A stretch of DNA of 64,000 nucleotides from Chitinophaga sp. CB10 (GTDB taxonomy: Bacteria; Bacteroidota; Bacteroidia; Chitinophagales; Chitinophagaceae), in assembly GCA_001870995.2 (NCBI GenBank), contig MLAV02000013.1, forward strand, positions 62,001-126,000, written 5' to 3'. Numbering within the stretch: the stretch's first letter is position 1; each line of letters begins with the position of its first letter. Of this stretch, positions 24,105 to 34,305 are shown in pieces. The notes beneath the pieces are model-generated. The model did not search any database and was not told the DNA's origin. It worked only from the letters and a program-made list of their open reading frames with translations. The translations under genes were made by a program, and so were the position numbers.

Positions 24105-27100
24105 CCGGATAAAATCTGGCGCCTGAAAAAAGTACGGAAAATATTATCAGTCATTCTATTGTGTTTGTTGGGCCTCATCATCTTGATCGGGATACTGGTA
24201 AACATTCCGGTCATCCAGAACTACCTGGTGCATGAAGTGACCAGCCGCCTCTCGGAGCAATTAAAAACCAGGGTGGAAATCAAACATGTGAATATCCGGC
24301 TGTTCAATAGCCTGGACCTGGAAGGTGCGCTCATTGAAGACCAGCACAAGGATACCCTGCTCTACGCCGGCCGCCTGCAACTGCGGGTAACGGACTGGTT
24401 CTTTTTTGCGGACAGGCCCGTGATCAAATTTGTAGGGCTGGACAATGCGCAGGTCAACCTCCTGCGCCCGCGTAACGACTCCGTGTGGAACTACGCCTTC
24501 ATCTCCGACGCTTTCAGCGGCCCTTCTACCGGCAAGCAGCAACAGAGCGGCGGCATCGCCTTCGACCTCAAGAAAGTAGACCTCCGCAATATCCGCATCA
24601 ACCAGGTAGACCAGTGGGTGGGCGAGGATATGCGCGGGTACGCCAAACGCATCTACCTCGATGCTAAAAACCTGGACCTGCAGAAACACAATATCGACAT
24701 CCAGGAAATCACGCTGGACGAACCCAGTTTCATCATCAGCAGCTACAGCGCCTCTCCCCTGCGCAAACGCAGGCCAAGGGTCAATACTCCCGTGGAATAC
24801 GACAGCACGCAGCTGCGCTGGAACAATGACAACTGGAAGCTCATCGTAAAGGAACTCAACATCAAAAAAGGACTTTTCGGCGTGGATAACCCGGAAGACT
24901 CTACGAAAATAGAAGACGGGTACTTTGCTCCCCATCATATCCGCTTCAGTGACATCAATCTTTCCCTAACCAATACCAGTATCTATAAAGACAGCATCAT
25001 CGGGGACCTGAGCCTCTCCACCAAAGAGCGCAGCGGCTTTGAAGTGAAGAAGATGACGAGCCGGTTTAAGATGTCGCCGGTGGAAATGGAGTTCTCCCAC
25101 CTGGACCTCCAGACCAACCGCAGCCACATCGGGGATTATTACACCATGCAGTACAGCGACTTTGACGATATGAGCGATTATATCGACCTCGTTTATATGC
25201 GTGCGAACTTCAAGGACTGTAAGGTATCCAGCGACGACATTGCCTACTTTGCCCCGCCCCTCTCATCCTGGAAAAAAGAAATTACTATCAACGGCAGCGC
25301 CCGGGGGCCGGTGAGCAACCTCAAGGCCACCGATATTGACCTGCAGGCAGGCAATACCACCCGGCTGAAAGGTTCCCTGGAAATGCGCGGCCTGCCGGAT
25401 ATCGAGGAAACGTATATCGACTTCCATGCGGACAACCTGATGACCACCGGCGCGGATGTGATGCAGATCATGCCGATCGTAAAGGATATCACTTCTACCG
25501 TGAGGATTGACCGGCTGACCAGCATTAACTTTAAAGGAAGCTACACCGGCTTCATCAACGACTTTGTGGCGTACGGCCAGTTCCAGACCAACCTGGGACA
25601 GGTGAATTCCGACCTTAACTTTAAAACCAACCGGGATGTACCCGTTTATTCCGGTAGTTTGAATACCAGCAACTTCAACCTGGGCAGCCTGCTGGACATC
25701 CCGGACCTCCGGGAGGTAACGCTGACGGCTAAACTGAATGGGGCCGGGTTCAACTTCCGCACCCTGAAAGTATCGCTGGATGCGGATGTACAGAACATTT
25801 CCCTCTATGGTTACAACTACCGGAACATAAAGACGAAAGGGGAAATGAACCGGAAATTTTTCAACGGGGCCCTCACCGTCAACGATCCTAACCTGGACAT
25901 GGATTTTGCCGGTACGATTGATTTCAACGAGGCCCTGCCGGTGTTTAAATTCAACTCGGAAATCCGCAAGAGCGACCTGAAGGCGCTGCATTTCGTGAGC
26001 GACTCGCTTACCCTGCAGGCCAAGCTGGACCTGAACTTCGCCGGTAGCAACATCGATAACTTCGAGGGAAGCGCCCGTATGTACGACGTTTCGCTTTTTA
26101 AGGATAACAGCCGGCTCGAGTTCGACTCCCTCGCTCTCAGGGCCGAAACCCAGGGCGATCAAAAAACATTACAGCTCAATGGCAGCGAAGTCCAGGGTTA
26201 TGTAAAAGGAAAATACAGCTTCCTCGAACTCCCGGACGCTTTCCAGCAGCTGCTGTACCGTTATTATCCCAGCTACTTCCTCGAGCCTTCGAACAGCAAT
26301 ATCCACGAGGACTTCCAGTTCAGGTTTGAGTTCGGCAATGTGGCCAAGCTGATCAAAGGTTTTACCAAACAGGTGTCCGGCTTTGACTACAGTATCGTGG
26401 AAGGCAGTTTAAATACCGAAACGGGGAATTTTGCGCTGAATGTACAGGTGCCGGAAGCGAGCGTATTGCAATATACCCTGAAGGATATCCAGGTGAAGGG
26501 AGACGGGAATGCCCGTAAGGTGAACCTCAGCACTACGGTGGGGCAGGTCTTCAACGGCAGTAAGGAGGTATTGGTAAACCCGCTGGTACTCGCCAGCTCC
26601 TCCAACGACACTTCCTATATCAAGGTAGACCTCCAGGCCCAGGATACGATGAGCCTGGATGGATTTTACGCCCGCGTAATCACCGTGCAGCAGGGTATCA
26701 AGGTCAACTTCCTGAACAGCGCTTTCACGGTGAACGAGCGCCAATGGAACGTGACGCCAGGCAATGAAATCTATTGGAGCAAACATTTCCTTACCGTAAA
26801 GAATTTAAAAGTCACCCGTAACGATCAGAGTATTACGGTTGAAACCAACGAGTTTAATCCTGATGAGTCGCGCTTTATCATCACCCTGAAAAATATAAAC
26901 CTGGCAGACGTAATACCCGCCCAACTGGTAACCACCCGTATTGAAGGTATTACTGACGGCACCATCAATATTTCCGACCCTACCAGCAACCTGGACATCA
27001 ACGCTGCCCTGCGTACGCGGGAGCTGCGCATTGACAACGATTCCATCGGCCTCGTAACGGTAGACGGCACTTATTTGCAGCAGACGGGGCAGGCCACCTT

Positions 27101-28919
27101 TGCCGTAAAATCCGAAAATGTGGGCATGAACTTCGACGCGCAGGGCCGCATAGGCTTATCCAAAACGGATAAAGGATTGGATGCCGTGATTAACATGGGC
27201 GGCAGCAGTATCAGCTTGCTGAATAAATACCTGGTGGGTTATGTGCGGGACCTCAGTGGTTCCGTTACCGGTAACCTCACCCTGAGCGGCACTACGGACC
27301 AGCCTTCCATCCGGGGTAAGCTCTCCCTGGATACCGTAGGCGTGACGGTGGATTACCTGGGTACGCATTACCGCATCCCCAAGCTGAATGTGAATGTGGA
27401 TGATAACCTCATTGAGTTTGGCAGCTTTACCGTGATTGATAAGTTCAATACCAGGGGTACCGCGAACGGCTATATTTCCCATGATCATTTCGACAAGCTG
27501 AATTTCGATTTTGACGTGACGGGCCGGAAGTTCCTGTTCCTGAATACCAGCGCCAATGATAATGATTTGTTTTATGGAGATGTAATCGCTGACGGTAAGG
27601 TATATTTCTCCGGCCCGTTAAACGACCTGCAGATGCACGTGCTGGCGCGGCCGGTGCGCGGAACGCATTTTTACCTCCCGATATCCGATAGTAAGGATAT
27701 AGGCAAATACGACTACATCAAGTTCAAGACCTATGGCACCGAACAGGAGGTAAAGAAGAAAAAGGACAATACGAAGCTGACGGTAAAACTGGACATTGCC
27801 GCCAATCCGGATGCGCAGATTGATGTGATCCTGGACGCCACCACGGGGGATATCATTTCCGCCAACGGTACCGGTAACCTGCAGATCATCGCCAATACAG
27901 ACGGGGATTTCACGATGTTCGGCAACTACGAGATCAGCAACGGGTCCTATAACTTCAACTTCCAGCGGGTAACCAGCTGGAAATTCGACATAGAGAAAAA
28001 CAGCAGCATCAGCTGGAATGGGGATCCGTCGGAAGCGAACATGAACATCACGGCCAAGTACTCGCTGCCAAAGGTAAGCCTGTACAACCTCGTAGGGCAG
28101 GCCGCCACCATGGCTACCAACGATAAGCTGGCCACCCGCCAGGAAAGGGTGGATGTACTCATTAACCTGAAGGGCGCGCTGATGAAGCCGGATATCACCT
28201 ACTCCATCCAGCTGCCGGAAGTGGGCACCCTCTCTTATGAAAGTGGCGTGGCCGCGAAGCTGAAAGAGATCAACAATGACCAGAATAAAGCCCTGCTGCA
28301 GATTTACGGCCTCCTGATCGCCAACCAGTTCCTGCCGGATGATGCCGGCGGCGGCGCCAACGTGGGCATTACCGGTAAGAACAGCGTGGGCCAGGCTATT
28401 TCCGCACAGGCTTCCGCGATATTGAACAATATTACCGGGGCCTTGCTGAAAGGCAGCGGCATTGGTATCAACGTGAATTACCGCGCGTACAATGTGGGCG
28501 GGCTGCCAGACAATTCGTCCGTGGACCGTAACCAGGTAAGCGCCGGGGTAACCAGCACCTTGTTCAATAACCGTTTCCGGTTGTATGCCGGTGGCGACTA
28601 TGACTGGGGCAAGACCGCTACTTCCGCCAGCAGCAACCGTTTTGCCGGCGATTTCCGCATTGAATACCTCCTGACGCCGGATGGGCGCTTCCGTATCAAC
28701 GCCTTCAGCAAGTCGGACTACGACGTGTATAACCTCAACAACCGTACGAAATCCGGCCTTGGTATTTCTTATGTACGGGAATATGACCGTTTCCTGGAGC
28801 TGTTTAACAAGAACAGGCGCCGGTACCCTTACCGGCCGCAGCCGGATAGCACGCAGGCGGTAGATTCTACCACTACTGTACCGGGGCAGAAGAAAGACAG
28901 CACAAAAAGTAATAAGTGA
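24102..28919 (+). CDS. tamB: TamB/AsmA-like translocation and assembly module protein
   Basis: Giant envelope protein (about 1600 residues) of the TamB/AsmA-like family, thought to bridge the inner and outer membranes through a long hydrophobic beta-groove that carries phospholipids. An N-terminal anchor (KKVRKILSVILLCLLGLIIL) is followed by about 1200 residues of repeating beta-strands, then the conserved C-terminal TamB domain (DUF490; GNYEISNGSYNFNFQRV, LPEVGTLSYESGVAAKL). A Ser/Thr/Lys-rich tail ends the chain. The start is doubtful: the TTG at 24102 is inside a -7 box, and a CTG at 24123 would give MKKVRKILS. No tamA neighbour is seen. Confidence 0.9.
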   Translation: MPDKIWRLKKVRKILSVILLCLLGLIILIGILVNIPVIQNYLVHEVTSRLSEQLKTRVEIKHVNIRLFNSLDLEGALIEDQHKDTLLYAGRLQLRVTDWFFFADRPVIKFVGLDNAQVNLLRPRNDSVWNYAFISDAFSGPSTGKQQQSGGIAFDLKKVDLRNIRINQVDQWVGEDMRGYAKRIYLDAKNLDLQKHNIDIQEITLDEPSFIISSYSASPLRKRRPRVNTPVEYDSTQLRWNNDNWKLIVKELNIKKGLFGVDNPEDSTKIEDGYFAPHHIRFSDINLSLTNTSIYKDSIIGDLSLSTKERSGFEVKKMTSRFKMSPVEMEFSHLDLQTNRSHIGDYYTMQYSDFDDMSDYIDLVYMRANFKDCKVSSDDIAYFAPPLSSWKKEITINGSARGPVSNLKATDIDLQAGNTTRLKGSLEMRGLPDIEETYIDFHADNLMTTGADVMQIMPIVKDITSTVRIDRLTSINFKGSYTGFINDFVAYGQFQTNLGQVNSDLNFKTNRDVPVYSGSLNTSNFNLGSLLDIPDLREVTLTAKLNGAGFNFRTLKVSLDADVQNISLYGYNYRNIKTKGEMNRKFFNGALTVNDPNLDMDFAGTIDFNEALPVFKFNSEIRKSDLKALHFVSDSLTLQAKLDLNFAGSNIDNFEGSARMYDVSLFKDNSRLEFDSLALRAETQGDQKTLQLNGSEVQGYVKGKYSFLELPDAFQQLLYRYYPSYFLEPSNSNIHEDFQFRFEFGNVAKLIKGFTKQVSGFDYSIVEGSLNTETGNFALNVQVPEASVLQYTLKDIQVKGDGNARKVNLSTTVGQVFNGSKEVLVNPLVLASSSNDTSYIKVDLQAQDTMSLDGFYARVITVQQGIKVNFLNSAFTVNERQWNVTPGNEIYWSKHFLTVKNLKVTRNDQSITVETNEFNPDESRFIITLKNINLADVIPAQLVTTRIEGITDGTINISDPTSNLDINAALRTRELRIDNDSIGLVTVDGTYLQQTGQATFAVKSENVGMNFDAQGRIGLSKTDKGLDAVINMGGSSISLLNKYLVGYVRDLSGSVTGNLTLSGTTDQPSIRGKLSLDTVGVTVDYLGTHYRIPKLNVNVDDNLIEFGSFTVIDKFNTRGTANGYISHDHFDKLNFDFDVTGRKFLFLNTSANDNDLFYGDVIADGKVYFSGPLNDLQMHVLARPVRGTHFYLPISDSKDIGKYDYIKFKTYGTEQEVKKKKDNTKLTVKLDIAANPDAQIDVILDATTGDIISANGTGNLQIIANTDGDFTMFGNYEISNGSYNFNFQRVTSWKFDIEKNSSISWNGDPSEANMNITAKYSLPKVSLYNLVGQAATMATNDKLATRQERVDVLINLKGALMKPDITYSIQLPEVGTLSYESGVAAKLKEINNDQNKALLQIYGLLIANQFLPDDAGGGANVGITGKNSVGQAISAQASAILNNITGALLKGSGIGINVNYRAYNVGGLPDNSSVDRNQVSAGVTSTLFNNRFRLYAGGDYDWGKTATSASSNRFAGDFRIEYLLTPDGRFRINAFSKSDYDVYNLNNRTKSGLGISYVREYDRFLELFNKNRRRYPYRPQPDSTQAVDSTTTVPGQKKDSTKSNK

Positions 28920-28971
28920 TCTATTGGTAGCCGAAGGCCAGTTGACAAGAGCAACCGGTTCAAAGGCGCAT

Positions 28972-29002
28972 AAAAAAACCGGCGCTGCTGGCAGCGCCGG
29001 TT
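28972..29002 (-). terminator. Intrinsic terminator of ribBA
   Basis: Perfect 12-bp stem (28977-28988 with 28991-29002) and a two-base apex, followed on the minus strand by a T-run (28972-28978). It can also stop tamB transcripts coming from the left. Confidence 0.9.
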
Positions 29003-29029
29003 CAACACCATAATATAATAAGACTATCC

Positions 29030-30232
29030 CTAGCCTTTCAAAATTTCATGTCCCAGTTTATCTCTTTTGGTGCGGAGATAATTTTCGTTGTGCGGGTTAG
29101 GATGGATTTCGATGGGCACATTTTCCACTACTTCCAGTCCGTATCCCAGGAGTCCGGCGCGTTTGCGCGGGTTGTTGGTGATGAGGCGGAGTTTGCAGAT
29201 GCCGAGGTCGCGGAGGATTTGGGCCCCTACGCCATAGTCGCGTTCATCCATTTTAAAGCCCAGTTCCAGGTTAGCTTCCACGGTGTCGCGGCCTTCTTCC
29301 TGGAGTTTGTAGGCGCGGAGTTTGTTCATCAGTCCGATGCCGCGGCCTTCCTGGTTCATATATAATATAAGTCCTTTCCCTTCTTTTTCTACCATCTGCA
29401 TGGCGGCGTGGAGTTGTTCGCCACAGTCGCACCGAAGGGAGTGGAGGATATCGCCCGTTACGCAGCTGGAGTGCACGCGTACCAGCACCGGTTCATCTTT
29501 TTCCCATTGACCTTTTTTGAGGGCCATGTGGATTTCGCCGGTATTGGTCTGGGTGTAGGCGACGAGTTCAAAGTTGCCGTATTTGGTAGGCATTTGCACG
29601 GTTTCTCCTTTTTCAATAAGGGTTTCCTTATTGAGCATGTAGGAGATGAGGTCTTTGATGGAGATCAGTTTAAGATCGAATTTGGTAGCGATTTCCCGGA
29701 GTTGTGGGAGTCGCGCCATGGTACCGTCCTCGTTCATGATTTCGACGAGTACGCCGGCGGGTTCAAAACCAGCGAGGCGGGCCAGGTCGATAGTGGCTTC
29801 CGTATGTCCGGAGCGGCGGAGTACTCCACCTGATTTCGCTTTGAGCGGGAAGATATGCCCGGGTTTGCCGAGTTCTTCCGGTTTGGTGTTCGGGTCGATC
29901 AGCGCCTGAATGGTTTTAGCCCTGTCGTGCGCGGAAATACCGGTGGTACAGCCGTGGCCAAGCAGGTCAACCGAAACGGTGAAAGGTGTTTGGTGCAGAG
30001 CGGTGTTATCCCTTACCATCAGGTCCAGGCCCAGTTCTTCACAGCGTTCTTCCACAAGGGGGGCGCAGATCAGTCCGCGACCATGAATGCTCATAAAGTT
30101 GATGATCTCAGGCGTAACGTTGCGGGCTGCGGTGATGAAATCTCCCTCATTTTCGCGGTCCTCATCGTCCACTACTATTACCAGTTTACCGTTTTTTATA
30201 TCTTCTATTGCTGCTTCTATTGTATCTAACAT
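29030..30232 (-). CDS. ribBA: Bifunctional DHBP synthase/GTP cyclohydrolase II
   Basis: Makes both riboflavin precursors: 3,4-dihydroxy-2-butanone 4-phosphate (N-terminal RibB domain, about 1-205, with VIVVDDEDRENEGDFI) and the pyrimidine from GTP (C-terminal RibA domain, about 206-400). The RibA zinc site is visible as three cysteines in SSCVTGDILHSLRCDCGEQL, and the catalytic region as NQEGRGIGLMNKL. Length is standard for the fusion. No FMN riboswitch is recognisable upstream; an exact -7 box at 30268-30275 gives a short leader. The other rib genes are elsewhere. Confidence 0.96.
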   Translation of the reverse strand: MLDTIEAAIEDIKNGKLVIVVDDEDRENEGDFITAARNVTPEIINFMSIHGRGLICAPLVEERCEELGLDLMVRDNTALHQTPFTVSVDLLGHGCTTGISAHDRAKTIQALIDPNTKPEELGKPGHIFPLKAKSGGVLRRSGHTEATIDLARLAGFEPAGVLVEIMNEDGTMARLPQLREIATKFDLKLISIKDLISYMLNKETLIEKGETVQMPTKYGNFELVAYTQTNTGEIHMALKKGQWEKDEPVLVRVHSSCVTGDILHSLRCDCGEQLHAAMQMVEKEGKGLILYMNQEGRGIGLMNKLRAYKLQEEGRDTVEANLELGFKMDERDYGVGAQILRDLGICKLRLITNNPRKRAGLLGYGLEVVENVPIEIHPNPHNENYLRTKRDKLGHEILKG

Positions 30233-30267
30233 AAAAAAATCCTTCGGTCAAGTAATAATGAATGGCG

Positions 30268-30275
30268 CAAAGTTA
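30268..30275 (-). promoter_or_regulatory. -7 box TAACTTTG of ribBA
   Basis: Exact TAnnTTTG match on the minus strand, 35 bases before the ribBA ATG. Confidence 0.6.
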
Positions 30276-30656
30276 CGACAATTAAATGGGGAAAACTGAA
30301 GCATTCAAAGTTGGTTTCCGGGTCAAAAAATTGCTGGGCGGGCGGGGAATATACAGTATAATTTTTATATATATTTTTATCGCAGAAAGTAAGCGGGATA
30401 TAACAAATGAAACCCTGTAAAAGTTTAAGCGTTCCGCTTTAACCATTCATTAACAGAAACGACAATTTGATGGCGGCTAAATTTTGGTGGGAATATTAGT
30501 TAAACCACGGGTCTTGAAAAGTTTTCCTAAATAGCTTTCAAATTTTTTGGGGTCACATAAGTTATCCACAAGTTGCTTAACGAAAAGTTAATATAGAGTT
30601 AAAATTTAACCATGAGAATGTCGCATCTTTGCGCCATGAATCAAATTTCTGGAATC
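30276..30656. other. Long AT-rich intergenic region before the TonB receptor
   Basis: No gene is seen. The stretch is much richer in A and T than its surroundings. It carries the divergent promoters, a small AAGCG/CGCTT hairpin near 30430, one TTATCCACA nonamer (30562-30570) and a near-consensus -7 box CATCTTTG at 30622-30629 that should drive the receptor gene. Confidence 0.6.
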
Positions 30657-33600
30657 ATGGGATTAAGAAAATTACTTGTAACATTTTCTTTTTTACTCCT
30701 TTCCCTCATTACTTTTGGTCAGGTTACCACGTCGAGCATGACGGGTACTATCAAGGATGACAAAGGCGAAGGATTAATCGGAGCCACGGTAAAAGCCACA
30801 CACGTACCATCAGGAACGGTGTATGGTACAGTAACCCGTACCGGTGGTAACTACGCAATTCCGGGTATGCGCATTGGCGGCCCGTACAAAGTTGAAATCA
30901 GCTTTATTGGTTTCAAGACTGTCGTTTTGGAAGGGCTCAGCCTCAACCTGGGTGAACCTTTCGTGCTGAACCAGACGCTTTCCAGCGGTCAGGATTTACA
31001 GACTGTAAATGTTGTGGGCTCTAAAGGTAATGCCCTCAACCAGAACAAGACCGGTATGTCTACTGTCATCAACACCAGACAGTTAACCACGCTGCCAACT
31101 GTAACCCGCAGCATTACCGACTTCACCCGCCTTACTCCTCAGGCAAACGGTAATGGCTTTGGTGGCCGCGACGGTCGTTTAAACAACCTGCAGGTGGATG
31201 GTGCTAACCTGAACAACAACTTCGGCCTCAGCAGCGATCCGCTGCCAGGTGGCGGTGCTTCCCCTATTTCTCTTGATGCTTATGATCAAATTTCTGTTAA
31301 TATCGCGCCTTTCGATGTAAGACAATCTGGTTTTACCGGCGCCGGTATTAATGCCGTTACTAAGAGCGGTACAAACGAATTCCACGGTAGCGCTTATGGT
31401 TACTACCGTGACCAGAGCTTCAATGGTAAAAACGTAGGCGACGCCAAAGTACCTGAATCTCAAACTGAAAACAAGATTTTTGGTGCTACCCTGGGTGGTC
31501 CGATCATCAAGAACAAACTCTTCTTCTTTGCAAGTGCGGAGTTTGAAAGAGCCCAATCTCCTGGTATTGGCTTCCTGGCCGGCGCTCCTGGCAGAACTGG
31601 TGACAACGTTTCCACTACTACCCTGGATCAGTTGAAAACTGTACACGACTACCTGATCACCAAATATGGTTATGATCCTGGCGCTTATGATAACTTCCCG
31701 GCTTTTGAAACCAAAAACCACAAGATCCTCGCTAAAATCGACTGGAACATCAACTCCGTTCATAAACTGACGTTGAAGTATAGTGATTTCAGCGGATCTG
31801 ATAACAGCCCGCTCAACGGTAGCTCCGTTCCTAACAGCGGCGCCGGTAGCATGACTGTACCAGGCAGAACAGGTACTATCACCAGGCTGCCATTCAACAG
31901 GTTCAGCAAGAATTCAATGTCTTTCAACGGTTCCAACTACGGTACAGATCACATTTCCAGGACTGCGACCATCGAGTTGAACAGTGCGTTCTCCAACAGA
32001 ATATCTAACCAGTTGATCCTGACTTATACCAAAAACCAGGATACCCGTTTCTCCTTCAGTAGTCCTTTCCCTACTGTTGATATCTTCGACGGCGCTGGCA
32101 ATAACTTCATTTCTTTTGGTACTGATCCGTTTACCCGCAACAACGACGTTATCAATAACGTATTCACCGCTACCGATAACTTCACTTACTATGCCGGTAA
32201 ACATACCATTACTGCTGGTCTGACTTACGAATACCAGAAAGTGGGTAACATGTTCATGCCTGGTTCTTCCAGCTACTACGCTTATGGCAGCCTGGATGAC
32301 TTCATGAACGACAGGGCGCCAATCTATTACTCCAACACCTACTCGCTCATCCCTGGCAAACCGGCTGTCTATTCTGCTGAGCTGAAAATCGGCCAGATCG
32401 GTGCTTATGTACAGGACGAGTACCAGGTGAACAACAAGCTGAAACTGACCCTGGGTCTGAGAGGCGATATTCCGGTGTACCTGGAACAGCCACTGGAAAA
32501 CCCGGTTTACACGCCGCTTGATTTTGTAGACCAGGATGGTAATATTACTCACTACACTACTGGCAAATGGCCTAAGAGCCGCCTGCTGCTGTCCCCAAGA
32601 TTTGGTTTCAGATGGGATGTGAAAGAGGATAAATCCCTCATCGTGCGTGGTGGAACCGGTATCTTCACAGGTAAAATACCTTTCGTATTCCTGACGAATA
32701 TGCCTACCAACTCAGGTATGTACCAGTACAGTGCAGTGCTGAATAAAGCTGCTGACCTGGCGGGTATCACCTTCAACCCTGACCCATCCGCTTACCTGAA
32801 CAAATTCCCTACCACCCCTCCAACAACCGTAACGGGTGCACCGGTATTTGTAAGCCGTGATTTCAAATTCCCACAGGTTTGGAGAACCAACATCGGTGTG
32901 GATAAAACCCTGGGCGCAGGCTTTACTGCTACATTCGACGCGATGTTCACCAAAGACATCAACGCTATCAGGATGTTTAACGGTAACCTGAAAAACCCAA
33001 CCGGCACCCTGAACAGCAACGGTGACAGCAGACCATACTACCCATCTACTCAAACAGGCGCGGCTAAATTCCCGACTCCTGCACTGAGCACTGTAGTAGT
33101 AATGGACAACACCAACAAAGGCTACTCTATGGCCTTAACTGCACAGGTAACCAAATCCTTCAGCAATGGCCTGTACGGTTCCGTAGGTTATACCTTCACC
33201 AAAGCTGAGGACGTAACCGGTAACCCAGGCAACCAGGCTACTTCTGTTTACCAGTCAAACGTAACCCGTAACGGCGCTAACAGCATCGAACTGTATAACT
33301 CGCAGTATGCCGTACCTCACCGCGTTGTGGCCAGCGTTTCCTACCGTAAAGAATACGCCAAGCACTTCGCTTCTACCCTGTCCCTCTTCTACGAAGGACA
33401 AAACCAGGGCCGTTACACCTTCTATACCAACGGTGACCTGAACAGCGACGGTCTGAACTCTAACGACCTGATGTTCGTTTACGCCAAAGGTTCTGACATC
33501 AACTTTGCACCTATCACCAACAATGCCGGCGTGGTAACAGCCACTGTTGAACAACAACAGGCTGCTTACGACCGCTTTGTTAACAACAACAAATACCTCT

Positions 33601-33944
33601 CTAAACACAAAGGACAGTACACTGAAAGAAACGGTGCTTTACTGCCCTGGTATAACAGAGTGGATGCACGTTTCCTGCAGGATTTCTTCATCACCTCCAA
33701 AGGTGGTACACGTCACACCCTGCAACTCGTGGTTGACATGCTGAACGTACCTAACCTCCTGAATAAAAACTGGGGCGTTAAACAACAAACTACATTCGTA
33801 AACCCACTGCAGGTGGCTTCAGTGAATGCTAACGGTGTAGCTACCTACAGAATGTCGAACGTAAACAACGCGTTTGCAACTTCAGACATCGTTACTACCA
33901 CCAGCACATGGGGTATGCAACTGGGTCTGAAATATATCTTCTAA
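30657..33944 (+). CDS. Oar-like TonB-dependent outer-membrane receptor
   Basis: Outer-membrane beta-barrel receptor of about 1095 residues. The start at 30657 (MGLRKLLVTFSFLLLSLITFGQ) gives a signal peptide and lies downstream of the promoter box. After it come a carboxypeptidase-regulatory-like beta-sandwich (TGTIKDDKGEGLIGATVKAT, about residues 25-110), a plug domain and the barrel ending in aromatic GMQLGLKYIF, as required for BamA. The plug has NNLQVDGANLNNNFGLSSDPLPGG, typical of Oar proteins. No SusD partner is adjacent, so it is not a classical polysaccharide system; ligand unknown. Smoother codon use than neighbours suggests high expression. Confidence 0.92.
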   Translation: MGLRKLLVTFSFLLLSLITFGQVTTSSMTGTIKDDKGEGLIGATVKATHVPSGTVYGTVTRTGGNYAIPGMRIGGPYKVEISFIGFKTVVLEGLSLNLGEPFVLNQTLSSGQDLQTVNVVGSKGNALNQNKTGMSTVINTRQLTTLPTVTRSITDFTRLTPQANGNGFGGRDGRLNNLQVDGANLNNNFGLSSDPLPGGGASPISLDAYDQISVNIAPFDVRQSGFTGAGINAVTKSGTNEFHGSAYGYYRDQSFNGKNVGDAKVPESQTENKIFGATLGGPIIKNKLFFFASAEFERAQSPGIGFLAGAPGRTGDNVSTTTLDQLKTVHDYLITKYGYDPGAYDNFPAFETKNHKILAKIDWNINSVHKLTLKYSDFSGSDNSPLNGSSVPNSGAGSMTVPGRTGTITRLPFNRFSKNSMSFNGSNYGTDHISRTATIELNSAFSNRISNQLILTYTKNQDTRFSFSSPFPTVDIFDGAGNNFISFGTDPFTRNNDVINNVFTATDNFTYYAGKHTITAGLTYEYQKVGNMFMPGSSSYYAYGSLDDFMNDRAPIYYSNTYSLIPGKPAVYSAELKIGQIGAYVQDEYQVNNKLKLTLGLRGDIPVYLEQPLENPVYTPLDFVDQDGNITHYTTGKWPKSRLLLSPRFGFRWDVKEDKSLIVRGGTGIFTGKIPFVFLTNMPTNSGMYQYSAVLNKAADLAGITFNPDPSAYLNKFPTTPPTTVTGAPVFVSRDFKFPQVWRTNIGVDKTLGAGFTATFDAMFTKDINAIRMFNGNLKNPTGTLNSNGDSRPYYPSTQTGAAKFPTPALSTVVVMDNTNKGYSMALTAQVTKSFSNGLYGSVGYTFTKAEDVTGNPGNQATSVYQSNVTRNGANSIELYNSQYAVPHRVVASVSYRKEYAKHFASTLSLFYEGQNQGRYTFYTNGDLNSDGLNSNDLMFVYAKGSDINFAPITNNAGVVTATVEQQQAAYDRFVNNNKYLSKHKGQYTERNGALLPWYNRVDARFLQDFFITSKGGTRHTLQLVVDMLNVPNLLNKNWGVKQQTTFVNPLQVASVNANGVATYRMSNVNNAFATSDIVTTTSTWGMQLGLKYIF

Positions 33945-33964
33945 TCCGGAACGGATATATCATT

Positions 33965-33996
33965 AAAAAAGCCGCTGCATCTGCAGCGGCTTTTTT
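33965..33996. terminator. Bidirectional terminator after the TonB receptor
   Basis: Stem AAAAAAGCCGCTGCA/TGCAGCGGCTTTTTT (33965-33979 with 33982-33996). The A- and T-runs allow it to work for both the receptor and the convergent small membrane gene. Confidence 0.92.
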
Positions 33997-34017
33997 ATTT
34001 TATCCTTATCCATATCA

Positions 34018-34293
34018 TTAATGCATTCCTCTCAGCTTCAGGTGACTTATTATAAGCCCGCAGGTGGATAACCCTACCAGTAAAATAATGCCGGCACTCA
34101 ATAACAACGCTTTGCCGGTTTCCTCTCCCCCTGTAATAATCATAATAACACCTACCAGGGCATATCCCGCTACTACTGCTGCCAGCAGCATGCCGGCAAA
34201 CAGGACCGCCACAGCATCGACCATACAGATCAGCAATGCCAATCCAAGTGGCGCCAGGGTTAAGTACAAGGTCTTTTTCAGAAATTCGCTCAT
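34018..34293 (-). CDS. Small membrane protein (paralogue 1)
   Basis: A 91-residue hydrophobic protein with about three membrane helices and a short basic tail. Its second half (EETGKALLLSAGIILLVGLSTCGLI) is nearly the same as that of the upstream neighbour at 34306, and the N-termini also align (MSEFLKKTLYLTL versus MSDFLKQTLYFSL), so the two arose by tandem duplication. It is the last gene of the Lgt-like/radical SAM operon, 12 bases after its paralogue. I do not recognise a family. Confidence 0.75.
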   Translation of the reverse strand: MSEFLKKTLYLTLAPLGLALLICMVDAVAVLFAGMLLAAVVAGYALVGVIMIITGGEETGKALLLSAGIILLVGLSTCGLIISHLKLRGMH

Positions 34294-34305
34294 ATAGGTA
34301 GTGGT

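Noticed and set aside
30233..30300. FMN riboswitch upstream of ribBA
   Set aside because: None of the conserved RFN element blocks is recognisable, and a -7 box lies just 35 bases before the ATG, leaving no room.
30562..30570. TTATCCACA, a perfect DnaA box, in an AT-rich region (possible origin)
   Set aside because: Only one nonamer is seen; about one match per two windows of this size is expected by chance. No dnaA, dnaN or clustered boxes are present.
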